Below are positions 56,701-63,722 of a stretch of DNA of 64,000 nucleotides, in pieces. A model generated the notes under the pieces. That model was not told where the DNA came from, made no database searches, and was given only the letters and a program-made list of their open reading frames with translations. Position numbers and translations under genes: made by a program. The stretch covers positions 3,257,893 through 3,321,892 of the forward strand of contig JACDOX010000052.1 of assembly GCA_014549065.1 (NCBI GenBank), in the 5' to 3' direction. Position 1 is the stretch's first letter. Each line of letters begins with the position of its first letter. The DNA is from Cardinalis cardinalis. Taxonomy: Eukaryota > Chordata > Aves > Passeriformes > Cardinalidae.

Positions 56701-59700
56701 AAAGTCTTCAAAGTCCTCAAGTCTCCCACGTTGTACCATAAAAATACATACTGACTTGCATATCCACCTAAAGTGATTTCCATGACTAAATCATGTCACT
56801 TATACTGAAGACAACATCAGTAGAGCTCTGGTCTGCCACAGGCTACCAGTATGCCCCTAAGTAATATTTAGCATTCAATAGTTTGTTTCAATTTTAGAAA
56901 AGGGGGACAAACTCAGAAGTTTGTAATTTATTATTATCACAACAACCCCTAATCTCTTTTCCAAGGTAAATAATCCTNTACTTCTCAAACTTCCAGTCAG
57001 TCTTTGGAATACTAATGTTAATATAGTACTTGGTAAGTGATTAGACACACACACACAAAAGGAAATACCACAATCAAAATCATGAAGCCATTACTTGGTT
57101 CCACTCACATAAAAAAACTTGTTCTGGAGTTACTCAAGGTTATTTAGTAGAGAAGTATTGGTCAAAGACCACCTTTCTTATTTATCATAGATGGAATACT
57201 GTAACAGAAGGAAAATACTTGAAGAAAATGAATATTCCATACTGTATTTTCAAATGGTAAAGTCTGAAGATTTGCATGCCAGCCTCCCACCTATTACAAA
57301 GTTTCTATATAATGCCTGTAAAACAGCCTGTAACAGTTTTCACAGAAAACATTAGTCATTTTCTGGGTTTTTTAGGAGAGATAAGGCCTGATTTACAGAA
57401 GTCCTGGGCACTCAGAAATGTAGCTGAAATCAAAGGAACTTTCAGTCTGAACGTATGAAGTGCCACAGAATGCACTTCACTTCAGAAGTCACAATTTAGA
57501 AATACCAAATCAGACATACGAAGCCAGCTTGTCTTTCTGATATTAGGGTTTGTTTTCTTCCTTTTCAGTAACTCTTCAGTTCCCCATCTTTTAACTGTGA
57601 TTAACATCATGCCTCACAAACCTCAAGCACTAGCAAAAGAGTAAGATTTTAAAAATTCTTTGAAGTTTATAATAGAATAAATAAGGGCATAAAGACTTCT
57701 GAACTAGTCTGTCCATTTCAGTGGTCAGACATCAGAAGTTACCATTTCTAATTCAGCAACCTTTTGGGTTCCCCCCCCCCCGCCCTTTCACATGGGGGAT
57801 TTTTTCCTTTTCACAATACATTTATGTTAGTGTTGCTGGGAAACCATTAGAATAATATTGCACCTGTGAAATTGCCATTAATTACTGACGCACTTGTAAC
57901 AAAAGAAAATTATCAGATACAAAAACAAAGGGTGTCATCATCAATCAGTTTGAAATTCAGTAACATCTGGGTGAACTTGCTAAGCCCACATGGCCTGTTC
58001 CTCTAAGGACTGACAAAACTGGGACATTTACAAAGCAATTGGTTAATATTCCGTTTGGAAAAAAAAATCAGAACACAATTTCTTCTTCTCTGACTAGTGG
58101 CCTGTCCTAGTTAATGAAAAACTTGATTGTTACAAGACTCAAACTAATTAAAAAGATTAAACTATGAGCAAAACCAAATTAAAAATTTGGCTTTAGGCTT
58201 TGTGGCTAGCAATAGCTCAAGAACATTGCAACTGGAGTCTGCAGTTAAATACAATTAATGAAAGCTTAAAATTATTTGAATCATTAACTGTGGATCATTT
58301 CTGTAACCTGGCTGTATGACCTCCACAAAATTACTTATACTTCTTAAATATAAGCATGTAAATACAGGCAAGTCACCCATGTCATCCAAGACCTGCCAGC
58401 AAAGAGCATTTATTAGTTAACATACTAACCAACCCACTTACTATGCATATACCTTTTCCTCTCAAACATACCAAATTCTTGTGAGCGACACAACAGATTT
58501 TCTTCTATCAGATGACATTTTAATTTGTATTTTATAGCATTGTTTATTATAACTACCTAGGTAAAATCTAGGTCAGATCAAAGGCCCATCTAACTGTACA
58601 ACCTCAGAGAGCAGACATTAACTTATGCAGAAATATCAGGTTTAGTTAAAAGAAANTTTTTTTTCCTCTCCCGTAACTACAGCCTATTCCAAAACAATTA
58701 AGCAGCATCAAGCAACCTTTCTCAATTTTAACATGATGTAACAGATGCCTAAAACTACCTGGGCATGACATGTCAAATTGTTAGCACTACCCATTTCTAG
58801 CGGTATGGAAACACAACAGGCCAAACTACAAAGGGGCCAATACCTGATAACCAGAGGAACACACAGAAAGACAATGGAAAGAAGGAGAGGGTGTTTGTTT
58901 CGTTCTTGCACAAATATATACAATCACTAAGAAATGCCAAGGGACAAGACAGGGAAGACTTCAAGGCACACCTGGAATGCTAACTTCTCNAGATGATCAC
59001 AAGCCAGGCCTTGGNGGGGGCATGGCAGGGAAGAATTAGAGAGAGGATGAAAGNGTGTGGGGGGCATTGAAATCAAATGCAACTTTCACAGCAAATGCCT
59101 TGCCTAACTGCCACCATGGAAAAAAGAACAAGACTATTGGACTGATTGAAAAACAAAAGGACAATCATTCCCCCCAAAAATCCAAACCCCCACAAAACAA
59201 AAACCAGAATCCAGCCTTGATAAAGAACTGTATCTCCCTCACTAAATTCTAACCTATAAAACTTAATTTCACAGAAACATATTTAAATGCTGCATTAAAC
59301 CTGTGTTTAAAATTTCCATGCTGAAATAAATTTATTGCTTCTTTTCCTTTGAAAACTTTCAGAAACTTTTTTTACTTGTGTATATTTAGTGTCTGATTAA
59401 ATGTGTATTTTACAAATTTCACTAATTTGTGTTTACACTGGTATCTCAAGGTAAAAGCAAATGCTGCACTCTAAGTATTTTCTTTTTGTCTACAGACTTG
59501 TCTTACACTTTACCAAACTGTACAGTTCCTAGTACAAAACTTTATCTGAACTCACCATCATGCATACTTTCTTTTACATTAAAAACTCTAGCAGGCATGA
59601 TGGTTTTCCAGAAACAACACAAATGCCCCCATCCCTATCTCAAAAGAAAACATTTGCTAACAAAACATTCAAATTGACTCTGAGGCTCCTTCAACATTCT

Positions 59701-62700
59701 AAGGCAGGAGTCCCACAAAAAGAAGTTGGTTTTGCCCTGTGGCAGTCCAAGTATTTGTGAGTTTACCTGATAAATTACATGAGAAAAGGGTTCAGGTTAA
59801 AATNAACTTAGTTGGAGAGGGGTGGGTATTCTGTTGTGGGTTGGTTTGAGTATTTTGCCCTGCTAAGTTTCAACCCAGTCAACCCTTCCATTTTGCTGTG
59901 TAGCAAAACAAAATGCTTGTAAAGGAGGTACAAAACAGAGGCTGGGACAAGCTTCTGTGAGAGCACCACATATTTTGGTGGCAGTTCTGGCTTTGCCTAC
60001 AAGGGCTGTTTACATCAGTCACTGAGAAAATCAGTCTCTATGCATTTTGGATTGATGGGGCTATTTGTAATGTATCTGACAATTAAGTACACTACTATTA
60101 ATCTTACTCATAATGACTAAAAATTTTTATATTGATGACATTTTATCATTCTCTTGTGATCAAAGTTATATCTGAGATTTAATAGTTTACTGACAACAAG
60201 ATACAATTCTGCAGTTTAGCACAGCAGTAAAATACAGTCAATTTTGAAAAAAATTCAATGGTCATAAAGAAGCTTTGCAGCAAAGCAGACGCCAAGATTC
60301 TAAAACTCCTTTCAATCCTCAACTATCTCATGGAAAGAAATNTAATACGGCTAACACAATTGCTCTCAAGTTTTATTTAGGTTCTGGTTTGATCTTGGAA
60401 CTGAAGGAGGGCTTCTTGGGTGCCTTATAATTGTTTGCTTTCCCCTTCTATCATTTGGTTATGTCAAAGGGGGATACATGACAATATCCCCCTTATAAGC
60501 CTCACCCAAATTGTCAAGCATCTGACTTGCAGCTCTAAAATCAATCCCTATATAACTTGAACATCTGCCCTGTAAAGAGAAGGACTGACCTACAAAAAAG
60601 ATTTTGTAGTCAAAAGTACAGTAAACCTCAACACTCTGCTATGTGCTAGCTGCCTAGCTTGGTTAAACTTACTTGGATCTATTGAATGGACACTTGACTC
60701 CAGCCACAGCACACCAGTNAAAATCACTTCCTCAACAGCTGAAACTATACATCACATACTGTCCCACTCTAGGAAGGCACCAAACCATCAATGTAATCTA
60801 ACACTCCAGAAACTACCTTTGACTCCACTGACCACCTGAACTTGTGTTTCATTTGCCATACATATACAATCCTGAGGCATTTCCTTTCTATATCTCTCAA
60901 AAGATGCATGTTAATTTTAAAATTCTCAGTATTTTCATTTTCAGGACAATAACAATGTTATCATACAGACATATCAAAACACTTTGAAAGTATCGGGCGT
61001 ACATTTTATTACCCACAACCCCAAGCAGACGGAGGGAATGGATATAAGAACATTCTTTTTAAAAGTCCTTGGCACAAAAGCTGCTGCTCAGGCACTCTGG
61101 GACAGGTGCCCAGAACGTCTCAAGTTCCAATAATAAGAAAAGCTTTCATTAGAAGAAGAGGTCTGGACACAAAAATACAGATACAATACCAGAAAACTTG
61201 CCAATAAGGACACAAATTTGTAACCAGTTAAGTTGANCACGACTTCAACAAGCTAAAAGAACAAAAGTTTGCAGGAACTGATCCACATCCTGGTGGCCAA
61301 AACTCTGAGTTGCACATTTTCTGTAAGAAACACCTTCTGTAAGAGCATCTTTGGCTGACGTATGGCCAAGACAAAAACCGTATAGTTTCAAGAACGATTC
61401 ATGTCTGAGTTGGTACATTCTGTTAAAGCTGGCTTTTATCATTAAGTCACATTTAAAGTTCTGGAAAATTATCTTTTGAAGAAAACNTGAAGAAATTTAA
61501 CAAAACTTTTTCAAGCATTTCTATTCCAAGCACAGCATCATCATAATATTGCACATACCAAAATTAATTTGCTTTTGTAAATTAAGTTGATATAAAGAAG
61601 CTCAGACTTCATAAAGAACATACACATTATACAAAAGCATAAAGAAAAATATACTTGTTGGTTTAGTCCTAAAATGTACAGTACTTCCCATTTTCTTGAT
61701 ACTTCAGTAAAGCCCATACCTGACAAAAAAAATTCCTCTAATTCAGATAAACAGTACCAATACAGTAATAAAAATCTTTCTTTGTCATTTCAGACAGAAA
61801 AAGAATGTCTGTAGGTGCAGTAGCAAAGTATTTGTTTCCATTTGAAGTTACTCTCAAATTTTTTGGCCGTCTGAATTCTGTAACAATAATTCATTAAAAA
61901 ACAACAGAAAAAAGTCTGCTCTTAGCCTGGAAATTATGTCTAATACACACACATACACGTGAATTCAGTAAAACATGTATACATGATTTTGAAGTTCCAT
62001 TATTCCTATTACATAGGAATGACATAGTTCACCATTCCAAGCCCACCAAGNGGGACAAAATAAAATACCTGTTTCAAGGATCAGCTCAAAACTGCATTCC
62101 TCTACATTCCACAGACTTTAATCTGAGGTATCTGTCTAAACAGTCACAACTCTAGTATCCTCTCCTGTAACTGGCAATATTCCACTGCAGTTCTGAAAAT
62201 ACTAAGCCGAAATTGTCCATTCCATAATTTTCAAAACTGTAAATGAANAACAAGGCTCAATTTCTAAAAAAAACCACAGACAGGGGCCTTGCTGTTTAAA
62301 AACCAAAGCACAAAGCCTATGTTCTCCTCACATTTATAGCTAAGAAAACTTTTCAATGTACTAACTGACCAGCCCAGACCATGATTTCTATTTTTCTGTC
62401 TTTGTGGAGTNACTGCTGTCATAGGAAATAGATCATCAGATGATAGAGTATTTCCAATCCCTAAAAATTATTACTCCACCCTGGGCATAGGACCAAATCC
62501 TAGGTTACAAAAACCTTCGGTCCAAAGACCATGGTGTTAACAAACGAGCTGTGTCAATATTTGATCAATGCTCAACTTAATTCTCTATTTTCAGCATGGA
62601 CTTAAGAAATAATCCTACTGTAGCACAGTAGCATTTTTTTTTCCAGTGGAAGAAGGGATTAATAATGTAAAAAAGAGGCCAGACTTGCATGCCCCCAGGA

Positions 62701-63455
62701 TGCTGTTAAACAAGCAGAGAAGATGCTTTTCTAACAATTCCTTTTGCTCAAGAAAATTTAGCAATTTTATCAATTATACTAAATAGGAAAAAACCAGTAT
62801 GCATTACACTAAGTTAAAAAATCTGAGGCAGGTTTTACATTAGAAACTATTTCAAAATTCCATCCATAAACTCCAGAAATTAAGCTTTCTTTTTGGCAAA
62901 CAGTGTGATCTTTTTAATCAAAATTACCCTTACATAGGCCTACTTGCTTCCTCCACTCAACTATACTTTCTTCAAATGTCGGAACCCAAAACACCACCTA
63001 GCTTGCCAAAAAATTTTGCTAGNATATCCTGTAATTATTACTTGTGATTCCACTTCAGACCTCTCCTCTAAACTGTGGATATGTTTCATGCACAAATTAG
63101 CAGCTAATGCACCAATTCCAGCATTGAGAAAACTCACAAGACAACAGTAATGAATTACAAAAAATGGGGAAAATGGGTCCTCCACTTTTAAGGAAAAACA
63201 ATGAAGTCATATTCCCTTAAAGGTCGGCAGGCAGGAAGGACAACAAAACTCTGGCAGTTCTCCATTCCAGTGATAAAATGTTTACCTTAACAAGTAAAAG
63301 TTTCAGGGAGGGGGGCGGTGGTCAGAATTGCTCACCTTTAACCGTTTAACCACCTCATCGTTAGTAATTTTGTCCGTAATCTCCTTCACTCCAGGAGGAT
63401 AGTAGATGATTTTACCGTCGGCAGCAGGTTTTGGTTGGGTAGCAGGGAAGTCCAT
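2588..63455 (-). CDS. PDS5A: PDS5A, cohesin-associated HEAT-repeat protein; 25 coding exons, 3' end outside window
   Basis: PDS5 proteins bind the RAD21/SCC1 kleisin of cohesin in the nucleus. With WAPL they promote cohesin release, and with sororin and ESCO acetyltransferases they help maintain cohesion and limit loop extrusion (family knowledge). Twenty-five exons on the minus strand translate in one continuous frame into 1022 residues that I recognise as PDS5A. Examples are [47 protein letters not shown] and [17 protein letters not shown]5A is preferred over PDS5B because the third peptide and others follow PDS5A and not the PDS5B wording I recall. The product is a helical HEAT-repeat solenoid with no signal peptide or membrane segment. 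Human PDS5A is about 1337 residues, so roughly 300 C-terminal residues (the disordered basic tail) lie left of position 1. The start ATG at 63455-63453 opens with [10 protein letters not shown]. This N-terminus is slightly shorter than the human one I recall. A longer in-frame N-terminus is possible (see 63576-63722). Confidence 0.97.
2741..2754. repeat. (AC)7 dinucleotide repeat
   Basis: A short AC run 38 nt upstream of the coding exon 25 acceptor in gene direction. Confidence 0.7.
3210..3414 (-). CDS. PDS5A: PDS5A coding exon 24 (residues 917-985)
   Basis: 205 nt starting in phase 0 at [20 protein letters not shown] and ending [11 protein letters not shown] plus one base of Glu985 (AAT G|GTTAGT). 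The acceptor is TTGCTATAG|GATG. It contains [19 protein letters not shown], among the most conserved parts of the family. Human has Thr where this has Asn985-1, as I recall. Confidence 0.97.
3676..3799 (-). CDS. PDS5A: PDS5A coding exon 23 (residues 875-916)
   Basis: 124 nt completing Ser875 and reading [20 protein letters not shown] to QLCALVIN. It ends in phase 0. The acceptor is CATGTTTAG|TAAA and the donor AAT|GTAAGT. Confidence 0.97.
4386..4522 (-). CDS. PDS5A: PDS5A coding exon 22 (residues 830-875)
   Basis: 137 nt from [20 protein letters not shown] to the KRI near its 3' end, leaving two bases of Ser875 (ATC AG|GTCAGA). The acceptor is GTGTGATAG|GTGC. The donor GTCAGA is a weak match. 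One N at 4400 obscures a codon that is Glu in human. Confidence 0.94.
5125..5193 (-). CDS. PDS5A: PDS5A coding exon 21 (residues 807-829)
   Basis: Twenty-three codons, phase 0 at both ends, reading [16 protein letters not shown] and then SPEVLAK. The acceptor is GTCTATAG|TCAA, with a weak pyrimidine tract. The donor is AAG|GTGTGT. Confidence 0.94.
5412..5465. repeat. 44-nt poly(A) run flanked by CTTAC direct repeats
   Basis: 5417-5460 is an A homopolymer with one N at 5446. It is bounded by CTTAC at 5412-5416 and CTTAC at 5461-5465. On the PDS5A strand these are two GTAAG donor cores. Removing the run and one copy restores a plain AGG|GTAAGTGC donor. The structure fits insertion of a poly(A) tract with a 5-bp target-site duplication at the splice site of coding exon 20. 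Confidence 0.75.
5466..5624 (-). CDS. PDS5A: PDS5A coding exon 20 (residues 754-806), donor abuts a poly(T) run
   Basis: Fifty-three codons, phase 0 at both ends, from [18 protein letters not shown] to VKDLLMNDR. The acceptor is CCTTCCCCAG|CCTC. The donor reads AGG|GTAAG, followed directly by 44 T on the coding strand and then a second, consensus GTAAGT. Use of the outer donor would add 49 nt and shift the frame, so the inner one is chosen. Confidence 0.95.
6775..6898 (-). CDS. PDS5A: PDS5A coding exon 19 (residues 712-753)
   Basis: 124 nt completing Ser712 and reading [20 protein letters not shown] to VQLAQIFE. It ends in phase 0. The acceptor is TTCACACAG|AACA and the donor GAG|GTATGT. IFSNKE replaces the human IFTNKE that I recall. 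Confidence 0.96.
6899..9527 (-). other. PDS5A: PDS5A intron 18 (2.6 kb)
   Basis: Mostly AT-rich. A GC-richer stretch at about 7380-7580 and another at about 7990-8220 could be old interspersed repeats that I cannot name. The A/C tract at about 7788-7822 is low complexity. Confidence 0.75.
9528..9688 (-). CDS. PDS5A: PDS5A coding exon 18 (residues 659-712)
   Basis: 161 nt starting in phase 0 at [20 protein letters not shown] and ending at ETDLPQIR plus two bases of Ser712 (AGA TC|GTGAGT). The acceptor is TTGTCTGCAG|GTTC. This peptide separates PDS5A from PDS5B, whose corresponding segment I recall as more divergent. Confidence 0.98.
10605..10710 (-). CDS. PDS5A: PDS5A coding exon 17 (residues 623-658)
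   Basis: 106 nt completing Ser623 and reading [20 protein letters not shown] to AGLELLK. It ends in phase 0. It carries the acidic loop [12 protein letters not shown] that separates HEAT helices in this family. The acceptor is CATTTCAG|TGCA and the donor AAG|GTAATC. Confidence 0.97.
11412..11527 (-). CDS. PDS5A: PDS5A coding exon 16 (residues 585-623)
   Basis: 116 nt from [20 protein letters not shown] to [10 protein letters not shown], plus two bases of Ser623 (ATT AG|GTAAGT). The acceptor is TTCTTGTAG|AGGG. Confidence 0.97.
12474..12613 (-). CDS. PDS5A: PDS5A coding exon 15 (residues 538-584)
   Basis: 140 nt completing Lys538 and reading [20 protein letters not shown] to [13 protein letters not shown]. 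It ends in phase 0. The acceptor is CCATACAG|AAAA and the donor GTG|GTAAGG. The CSCKQAD stretch is characteristic of PDS5A. Confidence 0.97.
12743..12791 (-). CDS. PDS5A: PDS5A coding exon 14, 49-nt small exon (residues 522-538)
   Basis: A short exon reading [16 protein letters not shown] and leaving one base of Lys538 (GCA A|GTAAGT). The acceptor is TGTCCTCAG|TCA. It is the smallest coding exon in the window and is followed by the shortest intron (129 nt). Confidence 0.94.
13535..13616 (-). CDS. PDS5A: PDS5A coding exon 13 (residues 494-521)
   Basis: 82 nt completing Lys494 and reading [20 protein letters not shown] to KQPT. It ends in phase 0. The acceptor is TTTTTGCAG|AGCA. The donor is ACT|GTACGG, a poor match to the consensus, but the protein sequence and the join to the next exon require this border. 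Confidence 0.94.
14210..14323 (-). CDS. PDS5A: PDS5A coding exon 12 (residues 456-494)
   Basis: 114 nt completing Lys456, reading [20 protein letters not shown] and then [17 protein letters not shown]. It leaves two bases of Lys494 (GTC AA|GTAAGT). The acceptor is TTTTCCTGCAG|ATTA. Confidence 0.97.
14324..17558 (-). other. PDS5A: PDS5A intron 11 (3.2 kb)
   Basis: Apart from the 16-bp tandem duplication beside exon 12, I see only unique AT-rich sequence with isolated N bases. Confidence 0.8.
14381..14412. repeat. perfect 16-bp tandem duplication
   Basis: CTTCAGGTATTCAAAC occurs twice in a row. It is flanked by two copies of ATTCAAACAATACCTT (14368-14383 and 14405-14420). The copies create AATACC/GGTATT inverted pairs. 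The block begins 45 nt upstream of coding exon 12 in gene direction, inside its acceptor region. Confidence 0.85.
17559..17710 (-). CDS. PDS5A: PDS5A coding exon 11 (residues 406-456)
   Basis: 152 nt from [19 protein letters not shown] to [10 protein letters not shown], plus two bases of Lys456 (GAC AA|GTGAGT). The acceptor is CCCCTCTCAAG|TGG, a pyrimidine tract with AAG rather than the usual CAG. A (TAAA)n tract lies 44 nt and more upstream of the acceptor. Confidence 0.96.
17711..23718 (-). other. PDS5A: PDS5A intron 10 (6.0 kb)
   Basis: The second largest intron in the window. It is AT-rich, with a GC-richer patch at about 18040-18360 and the (TAAA)5 tract near the exon 11 acceptor. Nothing else was recognised. 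Open frames here (up to 104 codons, 20054-20368 plus) look like chance. Confidence 0.8.
17754..17773. repeat. (TAAA)5 microsatellite
   Basis: Five TAAA units starting 44 nt upstream (in gene direction) of the coding exon 11 acceptor. A/T-rich with no obvious harm to the pyrimidine tract. Confidence 0.85.
23719..23864 (-). CDS. PDS5A: PDS5A coding exon 10 (residues 357-405)
   Basis: 146 nt that complete Glu357 and end in phase 0 at ERTLDKR. It contains [19 protein letters not shown] and [18 protein letters not shown]. The acceptor is CATGACAG|AATA and the donor CGG|GTAAGT. Two residues (AGKRDLS) differ from the human AAKRDLA form I recall. Confidence 0.97.
24752..24846 (-). CDS. PDS5A: PDS5A coding exon 9 (residues 325-357)
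   Basis: 95 nt that complete Arg325 and read [19 protein letters not shown] and then [12 protein letters not shown]. The exon ends with one base of Glu357 (ACT G|GTGAGA). The acceptor is CCCTCTAG|GTTC. Confidence 0.96.
25635..25750 (-). CDS. PDS5A: PDS5A coding exon 8 (residues 287-325)
   Basis: 116 nt, starting in phase 0 at [18 protein letters not shown] and ending with two bases of Arg325 (GGG CG|GTAAGA). The acceptor is GATTCTTAG|AGC. Contains [19 protein letters not shown], a signature stretch of PDS5 proteins. Confidence 0.96.
26815..26955 (-). CDS. PDS5A: PDS5A coding exon 7 (residues 240-286)
   Basis: Forty-seven codons, phase 0 at both ends, from [12 protein letters not shown] to MPQLEFKLK. 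It includes [19 protein letters not shown], a typical HEAT helix pair. The acceptor is GTATTTTAG|TTTT and the donor AAG|GTGGGT. One N (26893) falls in the exon and leaves one base of a codon undetermined. Confidence 0.96.
26956..28438 (-). other. PDS5A: PDS5A intron 6 (1.5 kb)
   Basis: Contains the perfect 22-bp tandem duplication at 27971-28014. A 100-codon plus-strand frame (27837-28139) spans that duplication and shows no domain. Otherwise featureless. Confidence 0.8.
27971..28014. repeat. perfect 22-bp tandem duplication
   Basis: The unit CAAGGAAGTAAAAAGTATGG plus TT occurs twice in a row without mismatch, in the intron between coding exons 6 and 7. Perfect identity suggests a recent slippage duplication. 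Confidence 0.9.
28439..28519 (-). CDS. PDS5A: PDS5A coding exon 6 (residues 213-239)
   Basis: Twenty-seven codons, phase 0 at both ends, from [11 protein letters not shown] to TIEPCIAN. The acceptor is TTATTTCAG|AACC and the donor AAT|GTATGT. The exon lies between introns of 3.3 kb and 1.5 kb. Confidence 0.96.
28520..31827 (-). other. PDS5A: PDS5A intron 5 (3.3 kb)
   Basis: Unique AT-rich intronic sequence. No element, RNA gene or convincing reading frame was recognised. Confidence 0.8.
31828..31954 (-). CDS. PDS5A: PDS5A coding exon 5 (residues 170-212)
   Basis: 127 nt completing Asn170 and ending in phase 0 at LINLIPAHK. The acceptor is GATCTTAG|TAATAG. The family sequence runs HK-NLNKQ, so the donor implied is AAG|GTCTGC. 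That donor is weak: +3 to +6 are poor matches. A GTAAAA donor lies nine bases further and would insert three residues in frame (see findings). Confidence 0.94.
32454..32551 (-). CDS. PDS5A: PDS5A coding exon 4 (residues 138-170)
   Basis: 98 nt, entering in phase 0 and leaving with two bases of the Asn170 codon (ATC AA|GTAAGT). It encodes [19 protein letters not shown] and then [12 protein letters not shown]. Human PDS5A has Glu where CND has Asp, as I recall. The acceptor is TTGTTTTAG|AATTT. Confidence 0.96.
33110..33131. repeat. 9-bp perfect inverted repeat, 4-nt loop
   Basis: ACCAATTGT, loop TTAG, ACAATTGGT. An intronic hairpin or palindrome between coding exons 3 and 4, with no known role. 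Confidence 0.75.
33340..33426 (-). CDS. PDS5A: PDS5A coding exon 3 (residues 109-137)
   Basis: Twenty-nine codons, phase 0 at both ends, from [12 protein letters not shown] to NRYFYLLE. The acceptor is TTTTGACAG|GACAT and the donor GAG|GTAACA. Confidence 0.96.
33711..33786. repeat. T/G-rich simple repeat, TTTGG-like
   Basis: Runs of T and G with repeated TTTGG units, including GGGGGGG and a T9 run, in the short intron between coding exons 2 and 3. It starts about 60 nt inside the intron from the exon 2 donor. Confidence 0.75.
33853..34056 (-). CDS. PDS5A: PDS5A coding exon 2 (residues 41-108)
   Basis: This exon has 68 codons, phase 0 at both ends, from [10 protein letters not shown] to TSHDKLK. 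The acceptor is TTTTTCAG|ATGG and the donor AAG|GTAAAA. It encodes the first HEAT-type helices ([39 protein letters not shown]), which are essentially invariant in vertebrate PDS5A. Confidence 0.97.
34506..34528. repeat. 10-bp perfect inverted repeat, 3-nt loop
   Basis: AGAGTGGCCT, loop AAG, AGGCCACTCT, in intron 1 about 450 nt upstream of coding exon 2. No T-run follows on either strand. Confidence 0.75.
35719..35822 (+). mobile_element. short CR1 LINE fragment
   Basis: About 100 bp resembling the CR1 stretch that encodes the ILGCIRKS...SRSREVIL region: GTCCTGGGGTGCATCAGG, then GGTCAAGGGAGGGGATTGTC, then CTCCACTGGAGTCCTG. It is a truncated, decayed copy in intron 1. Confidence 0.65.
39008..39528 (+). 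mobile_element. CR1 LINE fragment (3' part of reverse-transcriptase ORF)
   Basis: Degenerate translation in shifting frames gives the CR1 signature: [38 protein letters not shown], and later [11 protein letters not shown]. This is the C-terminal part of the CR1 reverse-transcriptase ORF, decayed by indels and stops. The normal CR1 3' octamer repeats are not visible. The right border is uncertain; sequence to about 39620 may still belong. Confidence 0.85.
43410..44573 (-). mobile_element. solo LTR, avian ERVL-type endogenous retrovirus
   Basis: A GC-richer block of 1164 bp inside intron 1, with LTR ends: TGTAGTAGG at the left and CAGTACA at the right on the plus strand. On the minus strand it starts TGTACTGGGTTTG and ends CCTACTACA. 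Flanks TGTTT (43405-43409) and TGCTT (44574-44578) match at 4 of 5 bases, fitting a decayed 5-bp target duplication. The interior has repeated ~30-bp units with CTGCAGCCCATGG-like cores, and an AATAAA on the minus strand (43586-43591). I recognise it from memory as a common bird ERVL LTR. No gag, pol or env frame adjoins it, so it is a solo LTR. Its orientation is the same as PDS5A. The open frames inside it (43706-44221 plus and 43829-44329 minus) are repeat artefacts. Confidence 0.8.
46351..46436. repeat. (CAA)n and A/C-rich simple repeat
   Basis: (CAA)n with one interruption at 46351-46380, followed by an ACCAAACC-type A/C tract to about 46436. It lies in intron 1 and explains the low-complexity frames translated across it. 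Confidence 0.85.
57771..57781. repeat. C11 homopolymer
   Basis: Eleven C in a row in intron 1. The exact length may be a base-calling estimate. Confidence 0.8.
60467..60494. repeat. 10-bp perfect inverted repeat, 8-nt loop
   Basis: AAGGGGGATA, loop CATGACAA, TATCCCCCTT, in the 5' part of intron 1. Function unknown. Confidence 0.75.
63336..63455 (-). CDS. PDS5A: PDS5A coding exon 1 (residues 1-40)
   Basis: The ATG on the minus strand at 63455 opens 40 codons from [10 protein letters not shown] to DEVVKRLK. The exon ends AAG|GTGAGC, a good donor, in phase 0. The conserved [12 protein letters not shown] segment matches the N-terminus of vertebrate PDS5A/B. The start context is CCAGGATGG, with G at +4 and an A/G-type -3 position. 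A 29-kb intron follows. Confidence 0.95.
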
Positions 63456-63506
63456 CCTGGCGCTGCTGGTTATAAACTTTCCTTCTCCACAGTCCTCTAC
63501 CGGCCT
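63456..63506 (-). other. PDS5A: PDS5A 5' leader next to the start codon, with candidate acceptor
   Basis: These 51 nt precede the ATG. On the minus strand a pyrimidine-rich stretch TTTTGTTTTCTGACCGATAG ends at 63507 and looks like a 3' splice site. The 51 nt contain no stop codon in the PDS5A frame, so a longer N-terminus can read through them. Whether this is pure 5' UTR or translated depends on the upstream intron being spliced. Confidence 0.55.
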
Positions 63507-63575
63507 CTATCGGTCAGAAAACAAAAGTTCAGCAGAATAGAAACGACTTTCTAACCCTCTTTTTCCATTCCTCAC
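63507..63575 (-). other. candidate 69-nt mini-intron in the 5' leader
   Basis: On the minus strand the segment starts GAGG|GTGAGG (a strong donor) and ends in TTTTCTGACCGATAG. It is 69 nt, short but within the range known for vertebrate introns, and in phase 0 relative to the PDS5A frame. If retained, the upstream frame stops at the TAG at 63509-63507. A CTGAAC or CTGAC element could serve as a branch site. This is inferred from splice-site sequence only. Confidence 0.45.
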
Positions 63576-63722
63576 CCTCAATTCGCTGAAGGCCCCGGCT
63601 ATCGCCCCGCCGGCCGCGCCCCCCAGCGCTGCCCCCGCCGCATCCCGGCGGGAGCGAGGCCCGGCCCGCCGCCGCTCCCCGCGACTCGGGCCTCCCCGCT
63701 CCCCTCCGGCGCCTCCTTTCAT
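63576..63722 (-). other. candidate upstream exon with in-frame ATG; uORF or N-terminal extension
   Basis: The ATG at 63722-63720 (context GCAATGA, G at -3) opens 49 codons rich in Gly, Ala and Arg (MKGGAGGERGGPSRGERRRA at the start) and ends AGG|GTGAGG. If the 69-nt segment is spliced out, this joins in frame to 17 further codons and then Met1 of PDS5A. If not spliced, it is a 72-codon upstream ORF ending at the TAG at 63507. The composition simply follows the GC-rich CpG island, so translation is uncertain. It may also lie upstream of the real transcription start. Confidence 0.3.

Larger units (their letters stand above)
34057..63335 (-). other. PDS5A: PDS5A intron 1 (29.3 kb)
   Basis: A very long, AT-rich first intron. 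Contents I can identify are the solo LTR (43410-44573), CR1 pieces (35719-35822, 39008-39528), simple repeats (46351-46436, 57771-57781) and hairpins at 34506 and 60467. Unidentified but somewhat GC-richer patches lie at about 34310-34560, 36700-37310 and 51000-51780. Open frames here up to 139 codons (47785-48204 plus; 51393-51785 plus) show no recognisable domain. No independent gene, tRNA or small RNA was recognised. First introns of this size often carry enhancers, but none can be assigned by eye. Confidence 0.85.
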
